From Deltaproteobacteria bacterium (GTDB lineage Bacteria > Myxococcota > UBA727 > VGSZ01): DNA of 64,000 bases. The translations under genes were made by a program, and so were the position numbers. Shown piece by piece: positions 15,460 through 24,406 of this stretch; within the stretch, counting starts at the first letter, position 1; each line of letters opens with the position of its first letter. Location of the stretch: contig JADZDP010000158.1 of NCBI GenBank assembly GCA_020850995.1, forward strand, positions 1 through 64,000, written 5' to 3'. Under the pieces are notes generated by a model. That model saw only the letters and a program-made list of their open reading frames with translations, was not told the origin of the DNA and made no database searches.

Positions 15460-17397
15460 ATGCTGGGCGCGGTGGCCGACCCCCTCTCTCGCGTGTTGTT
15501 CTGCGCCTTCGCCGAGGTGCCCGGCCCCTCGGCCACCGGCGCGCGCACCGCGCACTGGCTCTCGGTGCTCGGGCACAAGGAGATCGACGCGCTCTGCCTG
15601 AAGGGCAAGAAGGACGCGCACATCCAGCGCTATGGCGGCGCGCGCATGATGCGCGTGCCAAACACCATCGACAAGGCGTTCCTCGAGCGCCTGTCGACCT
15701 ACCAGCGCGCGCTGCAGCGTCAGCTCAAGGGCGGCGACAGCTACGAGATGGTGTGGTGCGCCGACCTGTTCTCGGCCTCGGCGGCGGCGCCGCTCTTGCC
15801 CAAGGGCACGTCGCTGGTGGTGGAGATCGCCGAGGTGCCCTCGCTCTTGTCGGCGGCCCGCGCGCTGGTGGGCGACAGCGCCGAGGAGCACTCGGCCAAG
15901 TGGTTGCAGCAGGAGAAGGCGGCCATCCGCGCCGCCGCTCGCGTGGTGGTGCCCTCGCGCCACGCGGCCAAGCTCTTGTCTGAGCGCGTCGATGCGCGCC
16001 TCTTGTGGATGCTGCCGCGCTGCGTCGACCGAGCCGCGTTCTCGCCCCCGAGCGTGGAGGTGTCGCTCGACGACGATCGGCGCGTGCTGGTGTTCGGGGG
16101 GCGCGAGGGCCGCCGGCTGCGCGGCGCGGTCTCTTTGGCGCACGCGCTCGTCAGCCGGCTGCCCGAGTCTGTGCAGGTTGGCGTGCTCGGGGCGCCCGGC
16201 CCCTACGACGGCGAGCTGCGCGCGCTCCTCGACAAGCGCGGCCTGGGCGATCGGGTGGCGCTCGTCGACGCGGACGCGCCGCCGGCGGTGGCGGGCGCGC
16301 TGTCGCTGGCCAAGGTGGTGGTGGTGCCGTCGTCGGCCGAGGACGAGGCCGAGCCCTTCGCCATGCCGCACCGTGCGCTCGAGGCCATGGCCTGCGGCCG
16401 CGCCGTCGTGGTCACGGGCCCCGACGCGGCCTTCCGCGAGGCGGGCATCCCTGGTGAGCACTTCCTGGTGGCGCCGGCGCGTGACCCCTTGCGCGCCGCC
16501 GACGTCGTGGTGGGCCTCCTCGGCGACGACGGGCGCCGCGAGGCGCTCGGCCGGGCCGCGGCGCGGCACGTGGAGAAGAGCGCCGACCTGATGATGCGCG
16601 CCGAGGAGGTGCGCGAACGCCTGGCCGCCACGCTCAAGGTGCGGCTCAAGGTGCACCGGCCGCGCATCGACAACCCAGACACCTCGTCGCGCTCGGTGTC
16701 GGAGCCCCAGGTCGCGAGCGCCCCGGTACCCCTCGGCCCCGCGCTGCCCGCGGCGCAGGCCCCGGCCACTGCCGTCGTCACGGCGTCGCTCTCGGGGGAG
16801 ACCGCGCCCACACCGGCCGCGCCCGCCGACGCCGCGCCGCGCCGCGCCGCGCCACGCCCGCCCGCTCCGCTCGAGCCGGTCGAGACGGTGCGCTTCGAGC
16901 TCTTGCCCGGCCACGGCTTGTGGGAGGGCGACACCTTCCTCGACGGCGGCCTGCCGGCGGCCCTCGAGAGCGCCGACCCGGCGCGCGTGCGCGCGGCCAT
17001 GATGCTGTCGTCGGACGCGGGCCGCTCCAAGAGCCAACCCGACGGCGACGACAACATCCCTTCGGTGAGCCCGAGCGCCGTGCAGAGCGTGGAGGCCAGC
17101 GGCCGTATCGCCCGCCCGCAGGCGCCGCGGGCGCTCTCGGCAGAGGCCAGCCGGGAGCGCGGCGCCGCCGACCCCTGGGCGCCCGACACCATCGCCGACG
17201 GCACGCCCCTCGACCTGCCACGCGCCAGCGCCGAGAGCGCTGCCCCCCGCACCCACGTCATCAAGAGCTTGCTCGTCGAGGCCATGCCGGCCCCCACCTC
17301 GAGCGCGCCCTCCAAGCTCTCCCAGGCGCCGCGGCGCGGCACCGGCAGCGACCTTACCGTCGAGGAAGATCGCGATCTCACCTCATCGGAAGAGTGA
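15460..17397 (+). CDS. Glycosyltransferase-like protein with disordered tail
   Basis: A 645-residue protein. Residues 1 to about 400 look like a GT-B glycosyltransferase: an N-terminal Rossmann half, a strand-loop VLVFGGREGRRLRGA near 206, and the nucleotide-sugar region EDEAEPFAMPHRALEAMACGR near 294-315. From about residue 407 to the end it is Pro/Ala/Ser/Arg-rich and probably unstructured, which is unusual for this family. No membrane segment is seen. ATG 15460 is chosen because the reading before it is not protein-like. It precedes the TolQ/TolR genes with a 253-base gap. Donor and acceptor are unknown. Confidence 0.65.
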   Translation: MLGAVADPLSRVLFCAFAEVPGPSATGARTAHWLSVLGHKEIDALCLKGKKDAHIQRYGGARMMRVPNTIDKAFLERLSTYQRALQRQLKGGDSYEMVWCADLFSASAAAPLLPKGTSLVVEIAEVPSLLSAARALVGDSAEEHSAKWLQQEKAAIRAAARVVVPSRHAAKLLSERVDARLLWMLPRCVDRAAFSPPSVEVSLDDDRRVLVFGGREGRRLRGAVSLAHALVSRLPESVQVGVLGAPGPYDGELRALLDKRGLGDRVALVDADAPPAVAGALSLAKVVVVPSSAEDEAEPFAMPHRALEAMACGRAVVVTGPDAAFREAGIPGEHFLVAPARDPLRAADVVVGLLGDDGRREALGRAAARHVEKSADLMMRAEEVRERLAATLKVRLKVHRPRIDNPDTSSRSVSEPQVASAPVPLGPALPAAQAPATAVVTASLSGETAPTPAAPADAAPRRAAPRPPAPLEPVETVRFELLPGHGLWEGDTFLDGGLPAALESADPARVRAAMMLSSDAGRSKSQPDGDDNIPSVSPSAVQSVEASGRIARPQAPRALSAEASRERGAADPWAPDTIADGTPLDLPRASAESAAPRTHVIKSLLVEAMPAPTSSAPSKLSQAPRRGTGSDLTVEEDRDLTSSEE

Positions 17398-17504
17398 CCG
17401 AGGGGGCCGGTGGCGAGGCCGCGTCGTGGAACCCGCCCGGTGGATCCGGTGTCGCACCCCCCGATGCGCGCGCCACCGACCGGATCCGAAAGGGACTCAA
17501 CCAA

Positions 17505-17532
17505 TTGCCTAGACGCGCGCGCATGGTGTAGG
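17505..17532 (+). promoter_or_regulatory. Possible promoter before the TolQ-like gene
   Basis: TTGCCT at 17505-17510 and TGTAGG at 17527-17532 stand 16 bases apart, in the gap between the glycosyltransferase gene and the TolQ-like gene. The surrounding GC-rich DNA drops in GC here. Only a weak match. Confidence 0.25.
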
Positions 17533-17650
17533 AACGCGTGAGTCGATGCCCGACCCGCGGTCGGGCGCTGTCATGAGCACCGCCGGGCAACCGGCACACC
17601 CGATCAAGGCACCCGAGGAACGAACGGTGCCACGAGTCAAGGAGCGCAGA

Positions 17651-18313
17651 ATGTTCGAAGCCATCGCCGAGCACTACCGCGAAGGCGGGAAGATGATGTA
17701 CGTGATCTCGCTCTTCCAGGGCATCTCCCTCGCCCTCATGGTCGAGCGCATCTTCGTGCTCTTCTTCAAGACGCGCCTCAACAAGGAAGCGGTCCTCGCC
17801 GGTCTGCGCGAGCGCGTCTTCCGCGGAGACGTCATGGGCGGCATCCGCTTCCTATCGGATCAGCCCCAGAGCCCGCTCACCCGCATCCTCAAGGCCGGCC
17901 TCCTCGAGGTCCGTCACGGTGAGGAAGAGGTGCAGGCGGCCATGGACGAGGCGGCCATCCACGAGATGCCCTACCTCGAGAAGCGCACCGGCTACCTGTC
18001 GATGATCTCGAACGCGGCCACCCTGGTCGGCCTGCTCGGCACCGTCGGCGGCATGATCACGGTGTTCGCGGCCGTGGCCTCCGTGTCGGCGGCCGACAAG
18101 TCCACCATGCTCTCGGGCGGTATCGCCGAGGCCATGAACTGCACGGCGTACGGCCTCATCGTGGCCATCCCGCCGCTCGTCGTGTTCTCCATCCTGCAGG
18201 GCCGCACGCAGTCGTTGTCGGATGACATCAACGGCGCCGTGGCCTCGACCATCAACATGGTCATGCGCAACAAGGACAAGCTGAACGTCGACGCCATCCA
18301 GGAGCAGGCCTGA
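17651..18313 (+). CDS. MotA/TolQ/ExbB-family proton channel protein
   Basis: An inner-membrane protein of 220 residues that forms the pentameric stator ring of a proton-driven motor. Three hydrophobic segments are visible: about residues 16-38, then a long helix around SNAATLVGLLGTVGGMITVF, then AYGLIVAIPPLVVFSIL, with the cytoplasmic loop between the first and second as in TolQ. ATG 17651 is preceded by AAGGAG six bases upstream; an in-frame ATG at 17546 would add 35 polar residues. Two TolR-like genes follow. The 1+2 arrangement matches the AglR-AglQ-AglS motor of myxobacteria, but a TolQR or ExbBD role cannot be excluded. Confidence 0.85.
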   Translation: MFEAIAEHYREGGKMMYVISLFQGISLALMVERIFVLFFKTRLNKEAVLAGLRERVFRGDVMGGIRFLSDQPQSPLTRILKAGLLEVRHGEEEVQAAMDEAAIHEMPYLEKRTGYLSMISNAATLVGLLGTVGGMITVFAAVASVSAADKSTMLSGGIAEAMNCTAYGLIVAIPPLVVFSILQGRTQSLSDDINGAVASTINMVMRNKDKLNVDAIQEQA

Positions 18314-18389
18314 CCCTGCGCCGGCGGCGTCAGCCGCCGGCTCCTCTTAACCTCGTCGGCAGTACCTCCTCGGACCAAGGACGGCCCAC

Positions 18390-18869
18390 ATGGGTGGCGC
18401 AGCACCAGAGCCAACAGGCAAAGGCGGCAAGAAGGTTCTTGACGCCTACATCAATCTGGTTCCGTACATCGACCTGCTCATGACCATCATGACGTTCCTC
18501 ATGATGACGGCGGTGTGGACCCAGATCGCGATGCTCGAGGTGCAGAACGCCTCCGGGGGCCAGGAGGCCCAGCCCGAGGACGAGGACAAGGACAAGCCGA
18601 AGCCGATCCTGGTGCTGGTCACCGATCGCGGTGTCAAGATCCAGGAGGAGCAGAACCCCGACCTGCGTGAGTTCGCGGCCAACGCCGACGGCTACGACTT
18701 CAACGGCGTCAAGATCGAGCTCAAGCGGTTGAAGGACGCGCGCCCGGATCGGACCGAGGTGAAGATCCAGTCGGAGGACGGGGTCAAGTACACCCACCTC
18801 GTGCAGCTGATCGACATCGCCACCGGCCTCGACATGAAGGCCCTCACGCTCACTCCCACGGCCCAGTAG
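18390..18869 (+). CDS. ExbD/TolR-family motor protein 1
   Basis: A 159-residue protein with one N-terminal membrane helix (about residues 20-45) and a periplasmic domain. The helix holds the essential acidic residue of the family in VPYIDLLMTIMTF, the proton-carrying Asp. The linker after it is rich in Gln, Glu, Asp and Lys. AAGGA at 18377-18381 lies eight bases before the ATG. It probably forms a heterodimer with the next TolR-like protein inside the TolQ-like ring. Confidence 0.85.
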   Translation: MGGAAPEPTGKGGKKVLDAYINLVPYIDLLMTIMTFLMMTAVWTQIAMLEVQNASGGQEAQPEDEDKDKPKPILVLVTDRGVKIQEEQNPDLREFAANADGYDFNGVKIELKRLKDARPDRTEVKIQSEDGVKYTHLVQLIDIATGLDMKALTLTPTAQ

Positions 18870-18895
18870 CGGCGGAACGGTGAGGACCTGAATCC

Positions 18896-19495
18896 ATGGC
18901 CATCAAGATCCGAAAAGAGCGCCAGTCACACCGCTTCCACGCGATGAAGCTCCTCAGCAAGGGGCACAGTCATCGCGGCGGCGACATGAACATCAACGTC
19001 ATTCCCCTGGTGGACATGATGATGGTGTTGGTGATCTTCCTCGTCATGAACTTCAACGCCTCGGGCGAGATGTTGTTCCTCTCCAAGGACATCAAGATGG
19101 CCACCGCCGAGAACGGCGACGAGGTCACGCGCGTGCCGATCATCGCGGTGTCCAACAAGAACCAGCTCTACTTCGAGGGCGTGATCTTGACGGACCTGAA
19201 CAACATCGACCCGAACGACCCGAACTGGCGCATCGCCGAGCTCGAGGAGAAGCTGGCCGACAACCGCCAGCGCGTCGAGGCCATCGGCAAGCGCGAGTGG
19301 GCCAGCCCCGACGAGGACCCCACCACGACGGTCAACGTCCAGGCCGACGTGGGCACCGACTTCAAGATCTTGAAGCGCGTGCTCTACACCTGCGAGCAAG
19401 CGGGCTACGGGCGCATCCGCCTGGCCGTGGGCGACGCGCGCAAGGCCGCAGCCGCCGAGGGCGGCGTCGAGGGCGTCACGCCACCCAAGGAGTAG
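18896..19495 (+). CDS. ExbD/TolR-family motor protein 2
   Basis: A 199-residue TolR-like protein. After a basic 35-residue cytoplasmic start comes one membrane helix with the conserved Asp (IPLVDMMMVLVIFLVM), then a periplasmic domain longer than in TolR, with an insertion of charged residues around the INNIDPNDPN-like region. GAGGA lies nine bases before ATG 18896. It is the last gene before a strong terminator, so the three motor genes form a unit. No tolA, tonB or pal gene is next to it. Confidence 0.83.
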   Translation: MAIKIRKERQSHRFHAMKLLSKGHSHRGGDMNINVIPLVDMMMVLVIFLVMNFNASGEMLFLSKDIKMATAENGDEVTRVPIIAVSNKNQLYFEGVILTDLNNIDPNDPNWRIAELEEKLADNRQRVEAIGKREWASPDEDPTTTVNVQADVGTDFKILKRVLYTCEQAGYGRIRLAVGDARKAAAAEGGVEGVTPPKE

Positions 19496-19524
19496 CTGGC
19501 GGCGGAGCTGCGAGCTGCGAAAGG

Positions 19525-19547
19525 GCCCCGCGCGAGCGGGGCTTTTT
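19525..19547 (+). terminator. Intrinsic terminator after the motor genes
   Basis: A perfect 7-bp GC stem, GCCCCGC (19525-19531) and GCGGGGC (19536-19542), with a four-base loop and followed at once by five T residues (19543-19547). It sits 30 bases after the second TolR-like gene and separates it from the polysaccharide export operon. Confidence 0.85.
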
Positions 19548-19608
19548 CGTGGGCGGTGGCGGCGAGATCGGTGAACGAAACGCCACCCTTGGGCGACCAA
19601 ACCAGACC

Positions 19609-19637
19609 TTGCGCGCACCCCGACAGAGACCTAGGCT
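19609..19637 (+). promoter_or_regulatory. Candidate promoter of the export operon
   Basis: TTGCGC at 19609-19614 and TAGGCT at 19632-19637 are separated by exactly 17 bases. They lie after the terminator and about 60 bases before the first export gene, in a stretch with lower GC. The spacing and place fit a sigma-70-type promoter; the hexamers are only moderate matches. Confidence 0.4.
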
Positions 19638-19698
19638 GACGCATCGCTTCTTAGGGAGGCTGGTCCTGTCACGCCGGTCATGTGTCGAACTAGCGCCG

Positions 19699-20961
19699 AT
19701 GCTGGTCGTGCTGCTCGCTGGCACGAGCGCGGCAGCGCAGGAGCTGGCGGCCCCCGCCGTCGAGGGGCAGGGTGTGGCCATCGCGCCCGACCGCAAGGCC
19801 GAGCTGCACGTGGGCATCGAGGCCGGCGCCGGCCTCGACACCAACCCCTACTCCACGCCGCTGTCGCGCAACGTCTTCGCCGGCGACCTGACGGCGCGCC
19901 TGCGGCCCAGCGCCAGCGTCGACTACCCAGGCAGCCTGCTCGCCTTCAAGGGCGAGGGCGCGCTCGAGTACGGCTTCTTGCCGGGCATCCTCGGCAACGC
20001 CAACACGCAGCAGTTCCTGCTCTACCAGTCGCTGCTCAGCGGTGACCTCGAGGTCAACCGCGACGGCATGTTCCGCTTCGCCGTGGGCGACTCCTTCTCG
20101 TGGAACAGCGACCCCGGCAACCTGGCCATCGGCAGCGTGTACAACCGCATCCAGAACCAGATGCGCGCGGGCGTGGGCGTCAAGCCCGGCGGCGGGGCGC
20201 TCACCTTCAAGCTCGGCTACAGCTTCGACTTCGCCAAGTTCCTCGACGTCGAGGGCAACAACAACCTGGTGCGCACCGGCCAGCTCGACAGCATGCTGCA
20301 CTCGCTGGCGCTGCGCGCCGACTACAAGTTCCTGCCCCGCACCGGCGGCTTCCTGGCGCTCTCGGGTGGCTGGACCTCGTATCCCTTCGACGCCGCGGGC
20401 GTGAACGACCAGGCCTTCCCGGTCAACGCCCAGCTCGGCGTGCAGGGTCAGATCTTCGCGAAGGTGGGCGGGCTCGCGTCGGTGGGCTACTCGAACCCGC
20501 TGGTGCTCGACCAGGGCGCCATCGCCACCGGCGCGCTCATCGGCGTAGTGGGGCAGGCCGAGCTGCGCTGGCAGCCGAGCTTGTCCACCACCTTGGGCGG
20601 CGGTTTCCGCCGCGAGTTTTCGCCCACCCCGCTCTACCAGTACGTGGGCAACAACCGCTTCTACGTCTCGCTGAGCCAGGTGCTCGGCGGGCGCTTCCAC
20701 CTCTCGGCCAACTCCGGCTACTCGATCCTCGAGTTCGGCGAGGAGCAGACCGAGCTGAGCACGGCCACCACCGAGGGCTTCTTGCGCCTCGATGGTCACC
20801 TCGATGTGTCGGCGGCGCTGGCCTACTACATCACCGACTGGCTGGCCGTGGGCATCAACGACAAGCTCGACTGGCGCGTCACCAACGCGGCGGCGCCGGC
20901 CGGCGACAACTACGGCTTCGTTCGCAATCAGACCTTGGTCACCCTCGCGGCCAAGTACTGA
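19699..20961 (+). CDS. Outer-membrane beta-barrel export protein
   Basis: A 420-residue protein with a short signal peptide (MLVVLLAGTSAAAQ, cleavage after AAA). The rest alternates hydrophobic and polar residues with many aromatic ends (for example FRFAVGDSFSWNSD and YVGNNRFYVSLSQ) and ends in an aromatic, AAKY, as outer-membrane barrels do. Its place directly before the Wza-like lipoprotein and Wzc-like kinase suggests the outer-membrane barrel that exports polysaccharide in systems with a short Wza. The start is uncertain: the signal peptide is short from ATG 19699, and GGGAGG near 19654 hints at a start further upstream with a non-ATG codon. Confidence 0.7.
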   Translation: MLVVLLAGTSAAAQELAAPAVEGQGVAIAPDRKAELHVGIEAGAGLDTNPYSTPLSRNVFAGDLTARLRPSASVDYPGSLLAFKGEGALEYGFLPGILGNANTQQFLLYQSLLSGDLEVNRDGMFRFAVGDSFSWNSDPGNLAIGSVYNRIQNQMRAGVGVKPGGGALTFKLGYSFDFAKFLDVEGNNNLVRTGQLDSMLHSLALRADYKFLPRTGGFLALSGGWTSYPFDAAGVNDQAFPVNAQLGVQGQIFAKVGGLASVGYSNPLVLDQGAIATGALIGVVGQAELRWQPSLSTTLGGGFRREFSPTPLYQYVGNNRFYVSLSQVLGGRFHLSANSGYSILEFGEEQTELSTATTEGFLRLDGHLDVSAALAYYITDWLAVGINDKLDWRVTNAAAPAGDNYGFVRNQTLVTLAAKY

Positions 20962-21003
20962 CGCTGCTCGCGGCGGCGTCACCCGGGTGCCGGACTCGCT
21001 CCT

Positions 21004-21621
21004 ATGTGCTCGCGCTCGCCTGCCTTCCGCCTCGCCGTCTGCGCTGCGCTCGCCTGCGCCGCGCTGGCGCTCGGTGGCATGACCTGCGGCGTGCCGCCGG
21101 CCAGCGAGCTGCCCGCGCCGGAGAGCGCCAAGGCCGACATGCTCGGCCCCGGTGACGTCGTCGAGGTGCGCATCTTCAACGAGCCCGACCTGTCGGGCAC
21201 GCACCAGGTCTCGGACAACGGCACCATCCGCTTGCCGTTGGTGGGCCCGGTGTCGGCCTCGGGCATGACGCCGGACCAGCTCACCATCAAGATCGCCGCT
21301 GCCTACAACGAGCGCTACCTCAAGGACGCCGAGGTCTCGCTCTTCGTGAAAGAGCACAACTCGCGCAAGATCTACGTGCTCGGCCAGGTGGCCAAGCCCG
21401 GGCCCTATGCCTTCGACGGCAAGATGACCGTCATCGACGCCGTGGCCTTGGCCGGCGGCACCACCAAGCTCGCCGACGCCGACCGCACGCTCATCACGCG
21501 CGACCAAAATGGCAAGCAAATGCGCGTGGTGGTGCGCGTGGGCGCCATCGGTGAGGGGCGCTCGCCCGACGTGCCCTTGCAGCCCGGCGACATCATCTTC
21601 GTACCGGAGACGCCCTTCTAA
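21004..21621 (+). CDS. Polysaccharide export lipoprotein, Wza-like
   Basis: A 205-residue protein with a signal peptide and a Cys28 that could be lipidated (LGGMTC). It has the Poly_export domain (GPGDVVEVRIFNEPDLSGTHQVSDNG-type start near residue 45, with IRLPLVGPV) and one SLBB domain (IYVLGQVAKPGPYAF). Full-length Wza has about 380 residues with several SLBB domains and a C-terminal amphipathic helix; this short form lacks the last parts, so a separate barrel (the preceding gene) may complete the pore. The stop overlaps the next start by one base. Confidence 0.85.
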   Translation: MCSRSPAFRLAVCAALACAALALGGMTCGVPPASELPAPESAKADMLGPGDVVEVRIFNEPDLSGTHQVSDNGTIRLPLVGPVSASGMTPDQLTIKIAAAYNERYLKDAEVSLFVKEHNSRKIYVLGQVAKPGPYAFDGKMTVIDAVALAGGTTKLADADRTLITRDQNGKQMRVVVRVGAIGEGRSPDVPLQPGDIIFVPETPF

Positions 21622-23885
21622 TGGTCAGCGCGCCGCAACCCCCGCGATCGGGACCCGAGCTGGTCGAGCTGCCGCTCGACGACTGGGAGCCCATGCCCGA
21701 GGACACCGGGCCGCTGGTCAACGTGCAGCGCTACCTCGACGCCGCGCGCCGCCTGTGGTGGCTGCCGCTGGCCTCCATCGCCGTGTGCTTGGTGGTGGCG
21801 GCTGCGTGGACGGTGCGGCAGCCCAAGCTGTTCCGCGCCGCCGCGTCGATGGTCATCGAGACGCGCACGCCGAAGCTGCTCACGGGCGTGGAAGAGGTGG
21901 TCGACATGGGCGCCGGCGGCTGGGTGCCGGACAGCTTCTACCAGACCGAGCACGAGGTCATGCGCAGCCGCGCCGTGGCCGCCGCCGCCGCCGTGGCGCT
22001 GCACCTGCCCGAGAACGACGCCTACAACGGACTGGCCGCGCTCACCGACCCGGCCGAGCGCGCGCGCCGCATCGCCGAGCTCGACCCCGCCGACTTGACC
22101 GTGGGGCGCTACACGGTGGAGCCCGACCGGCGCTCCAGCGTGGTGCGCATCGTCGTCGTCGATGACAACGCGACCTTCGCCGCCGACCTCGCCAACGCCG
22201 TGGTCGACGCCTATCGCGAGATCAACGTCGACAAGCGCGTGGAGGGCAACCGCGACGCCAGCCGCTGGCTCGGCACGCAGCACCGCGACCTGCAAGCCAA
22301 GCTCGAGGGCTCTGAGGACAAGCTCATCGCGTTCATGGAGGAGAACGACGTCTTGAACGCGAGCATGGAGAGCCAGCTCGACGAGGTGCGCCAACGCGCC
22401 GCCGCGTTCAACTCGCAGCTCGCCGAGGAGGAGGCGGCCGCCATCCGCGACAGCCTCAACGTGGCGGCGCTCAAGCAAGTGCACGAAGACCCGGCGCTCG
22501 TCGACACGCTGCCCGAGATCCAGGCCGCCGGCGTGGTCAACTCGCTCAAGACCAAGCTCATCGAGCTGCGCGCCACCGAGGTCGATCTGACCGCGCGCTA
22601 TCAGGCCGATCACCCGCGCATGAAGCTGTTGCACGAGCAGATGGCCACGCTGCGCAGCGAGCTGCAGCGTGAGGTCGACGCCGTGTTGACCTCGCTCGAG
22701 CGCCAGAAGGCCTCGCGCGAGGCGAGCATCGTGGGCCTGCGCGCCGCGCTCGACGTGGAGCGCCAGAAAGAGGCGCGCCTCAACAAGCTGGCGCTCGAGT
22801 ACAATCGGCTCAAGCGCGAGAAGGACAGCCAAGGGCAGCTCTTCGACATGGTGACGAGCCGCATGAAGGAGGCCGACATCACCTCGGCCTTGCCCTACAA
22901 CAACGTGCGCGTGCTCGACCGCGCCTTGGCGCCCAAGGCGCCCTTCCGGCCAAACCTGACCATCAACCTGCTGGCGGCGCTCTTGCTTGGCGCCGTGCTC
23001 GGCGTGGCGCTCATCATCCTGCTCGAGCTGCTCGACACCACGGTGAAGAACCAGATCGACGTGGAGCGACTCAAGCTGCCCTTCTTGGGGCTCTTGCCCG
23101 ACATCGACACGGGCGGGGCGCGCGGCGGCGACAAGCCGACCATCGAGGGCAGGGAGCGCGACCTCTTCGTGCTGCGCTCCCCGCGCAGCGCCGTGGCCGA
23201 GTGCGCGCGCTTCATTCGCACGAGCCTGGTGTTCATGAGCCCCGATCGCCCGCTCAAGACCTTGGTGGTGACCTCGCCGGGGCCCGAGGAGGGCAAGACC
23301 ACCACCGCGGTGTCCATCGCGATCACCATGTCGCAGACGGGCTCGAAGACCTTGATCGTCGACACCGACATGCGACGGCCGCGCCTGCACAAGGTGTTCG
23401 GCGTCGGCGCCGAGCGCGGCGTGTCGACCTTGTTGGTGGGCGAGTCGACGCTCGAGGCCACGGTGCAGAAGACCGAGGTCGACAAGCTCGACGTGCTGGT
23501 GTGCGGGCCGCCGCCGCCGAACCCCGCCGAGATGCTCTTGTCGCAGCACTTCAAGGACCTGGTGGCCGAGCTGGCCAAGCGCTACGACCGCGTCATCTTC
23601 GACGCGCCGCCCCTTGGCCCCGTCACCGATCCCGCCATCGTGGGCGCCCTCACCGACGGCGTGGTGCTGGTGCTCAAGTGCGCCAAGACCAGGAAAGACG
23701 CCACCGCGGCGGCGCTCAAGGCGCTCGCCGACGCCAAGGCGCGCGTGCTCGGCGCCATCTTGAACGAGGTCGACGTGACCTCGAAGCGCTACGCCGGCGC
23801 GTATTACTCCTACTACAACAAGTACGGCGCCTATTACGGCAGCGACGACGACGGCACCAAGAAGGCGGCGGGGCCAGCGACGTGA
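21621..23885 (+). CDS. Wzc-like chain-length regulator and tyrosine kinase
   Basis: A 754-residue inner-membrane BY-kinase fused to a Wzz domain. One membrane helix lies near residues 47-65 and another near 450-475 after a long periplasmic coiled coil. The C-terminal cytoplasmic kinase has Walker A with Lys559 (GPEEGKTT), Walker A' (LIVDTDMRRPRLH) and Walker B (VIFDAPPLGPVTD). The protein ends in a Tyr-rich cluster (AYYSYYNKYGAYYG) that fits autophosphorylation. Such kinases control polymer length and export together with Wza. The stop overlaps the GTG of the antiterminator gene. Confidence 0.93.
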   Translation: MVSAPQPPRSGPELVELPLDDWEPMPEDTGPLVNVQRYLDAARRLWWLPLASIAVCLVVAAAWTVRQPKLFRAAASMVIETRTPKLLTGVEEVVDMGAGGWVPDSFYQTEHEVMRSRAVAAAAAVALHLPENDAYNGLAALTDPAERARRIAELDPADLTVGRYTVEPDRRSSVVRIVVVDDNATFAADLANAVVDAYREINVDKRVEGNRDASRWLGTQHRDLQAKLEGSEDKLIAFMEENDVLNASMESQLDEVRQRAAAFNSQLAEEEAAAIRDSLNVAALKQVHEDPALVDTLPEIQAAGVVNSLKTKLIELRATEVDLTARYQADHPRMKLLHEQMATLRSELQREVDAVLTSLERQKASREASIVGLRAALDVERQKEARLNKLALEYNRLKREKDSQGQLFDMVTSRMKEADITSALPYNNVRVLDRALAPKAPFRPNLTINLLAALLLGAVLGVALIILLELLDTTVKNQIDVERLKLPFLGLLPDIDTGGARGGDKPTIEGRERDLFVLRSPRSAVAECARFIRTSLVFMSPDRPLKTLVVTSPGPEEGKTTTAVSIAITMSQTGSKTLIVDTDMRRPRLHKVFGVGAERGVSTLLVGESTLEATVQKTEVDKLDVLVCGPPPPNPAEMLLSQHFKDLVAELAKRYDRVIFDAPPLGPVTDPAIVGALTDGVVLVLKCAKTRKDATAAALKALADAKARVLGAILNEVDVTSKRYAGAYYSYYNKYGAYYGSDDDGTKKAAGPAT

Positions 23886-24406
23886 GCGCGTGGCACGCCC
23901 TGGCAGTGCACGCGCGCTCGGAGAGCTCGGCGGCAGCGGAGCTGCAGGCCCGCGTCGACGAGGTGTTCCTGCCGGTGCGCGTGGAGCGGCGCGCGTGGAG
24001 CGATCGCATCAAGGTGGCCGAACGGCCGCTCTTCCCCGGCTACCTGTTCGTGCGCATGGCGCTCGACGCGCGCGCGCGCGTGGAGCTGTTGCGCTGCAAG
24101 CACGTGGTGGAGCTGGTGGGGCGCTTGCCCGGCGACGCGCGCATCGCGCGCGCCATCCCCGACCACGAGGTGGAGGCGCTGCGCATCGTGGTGGGCGCCG
24201 AACGCGCGCTGGATCCCATTGAACGCCTGGTGCCCGGCCGGCACGTACTGGTGGGCGCGGGGCCGCTGCGCGGCGCCCGCGGCGTGGTCGAGCAGGGGCC
24301 CGATGGGCAGCGCCGCCTGGTGGTGCAGATCGCCCTGCTCGGCCGGGGCGTGCGCACCGTGCTGCGCGCCGATGACGTCGTGGAGCACGTGAACCAGGCC
24401 GCCTGA
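23882..24406 (+). CDS. RfaH/NusG-like transcription antiterminator
   Basis: A 174-residue NusG paralogue. It opens WHALAVHARSE and has the RPLFPGYLFVRM motif of the NusG N-terminal domain, and a KOW-like stretch PGRHVLVGAGPLRGARGVVEQ in the C-terminal domain. It is shorter and more divergent than housekeeping NusG and sits inside a polysaccharide operon, as RfaH, UpxY and LoaP relatives do. It most likely binds RNA polymerase and lets it read through this very long locus. The GTG start overlaps the kinase stop (GTGA). No clear ops-like element was found downstream by eye. Confidence 0.85.
   Translation: MSAWHALAVHARSESSAAAELQARVDEVFLPVRVERRAWSDRIKVAERPLFPGYLFVRMALDARARVELLRCKHVVELVGRLPGDARIARAIPDHEVEALRIVVGAERALDPIERLVPGRHVLVGAGPLRGARGVVEQGPDGQRRLVVQIALLGRGVRTVLRADDVVEHVNQAA

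Noticed and set aside
17651..19495. TonB-ExbB-ExbD iron uptake system
   Set aside because: There is no TonB and no receptor gene; two TolR-like genes with one TolQ fit an Agl-type motor better.
23201..24406. Longer antiterminator protein of 401 residues
   Set aside because: The first 227 residues are an out-of-frame reading of the Wzc-like kinase. GTG 23882 starts the NusG-type domain and overlaps the kinase stop.
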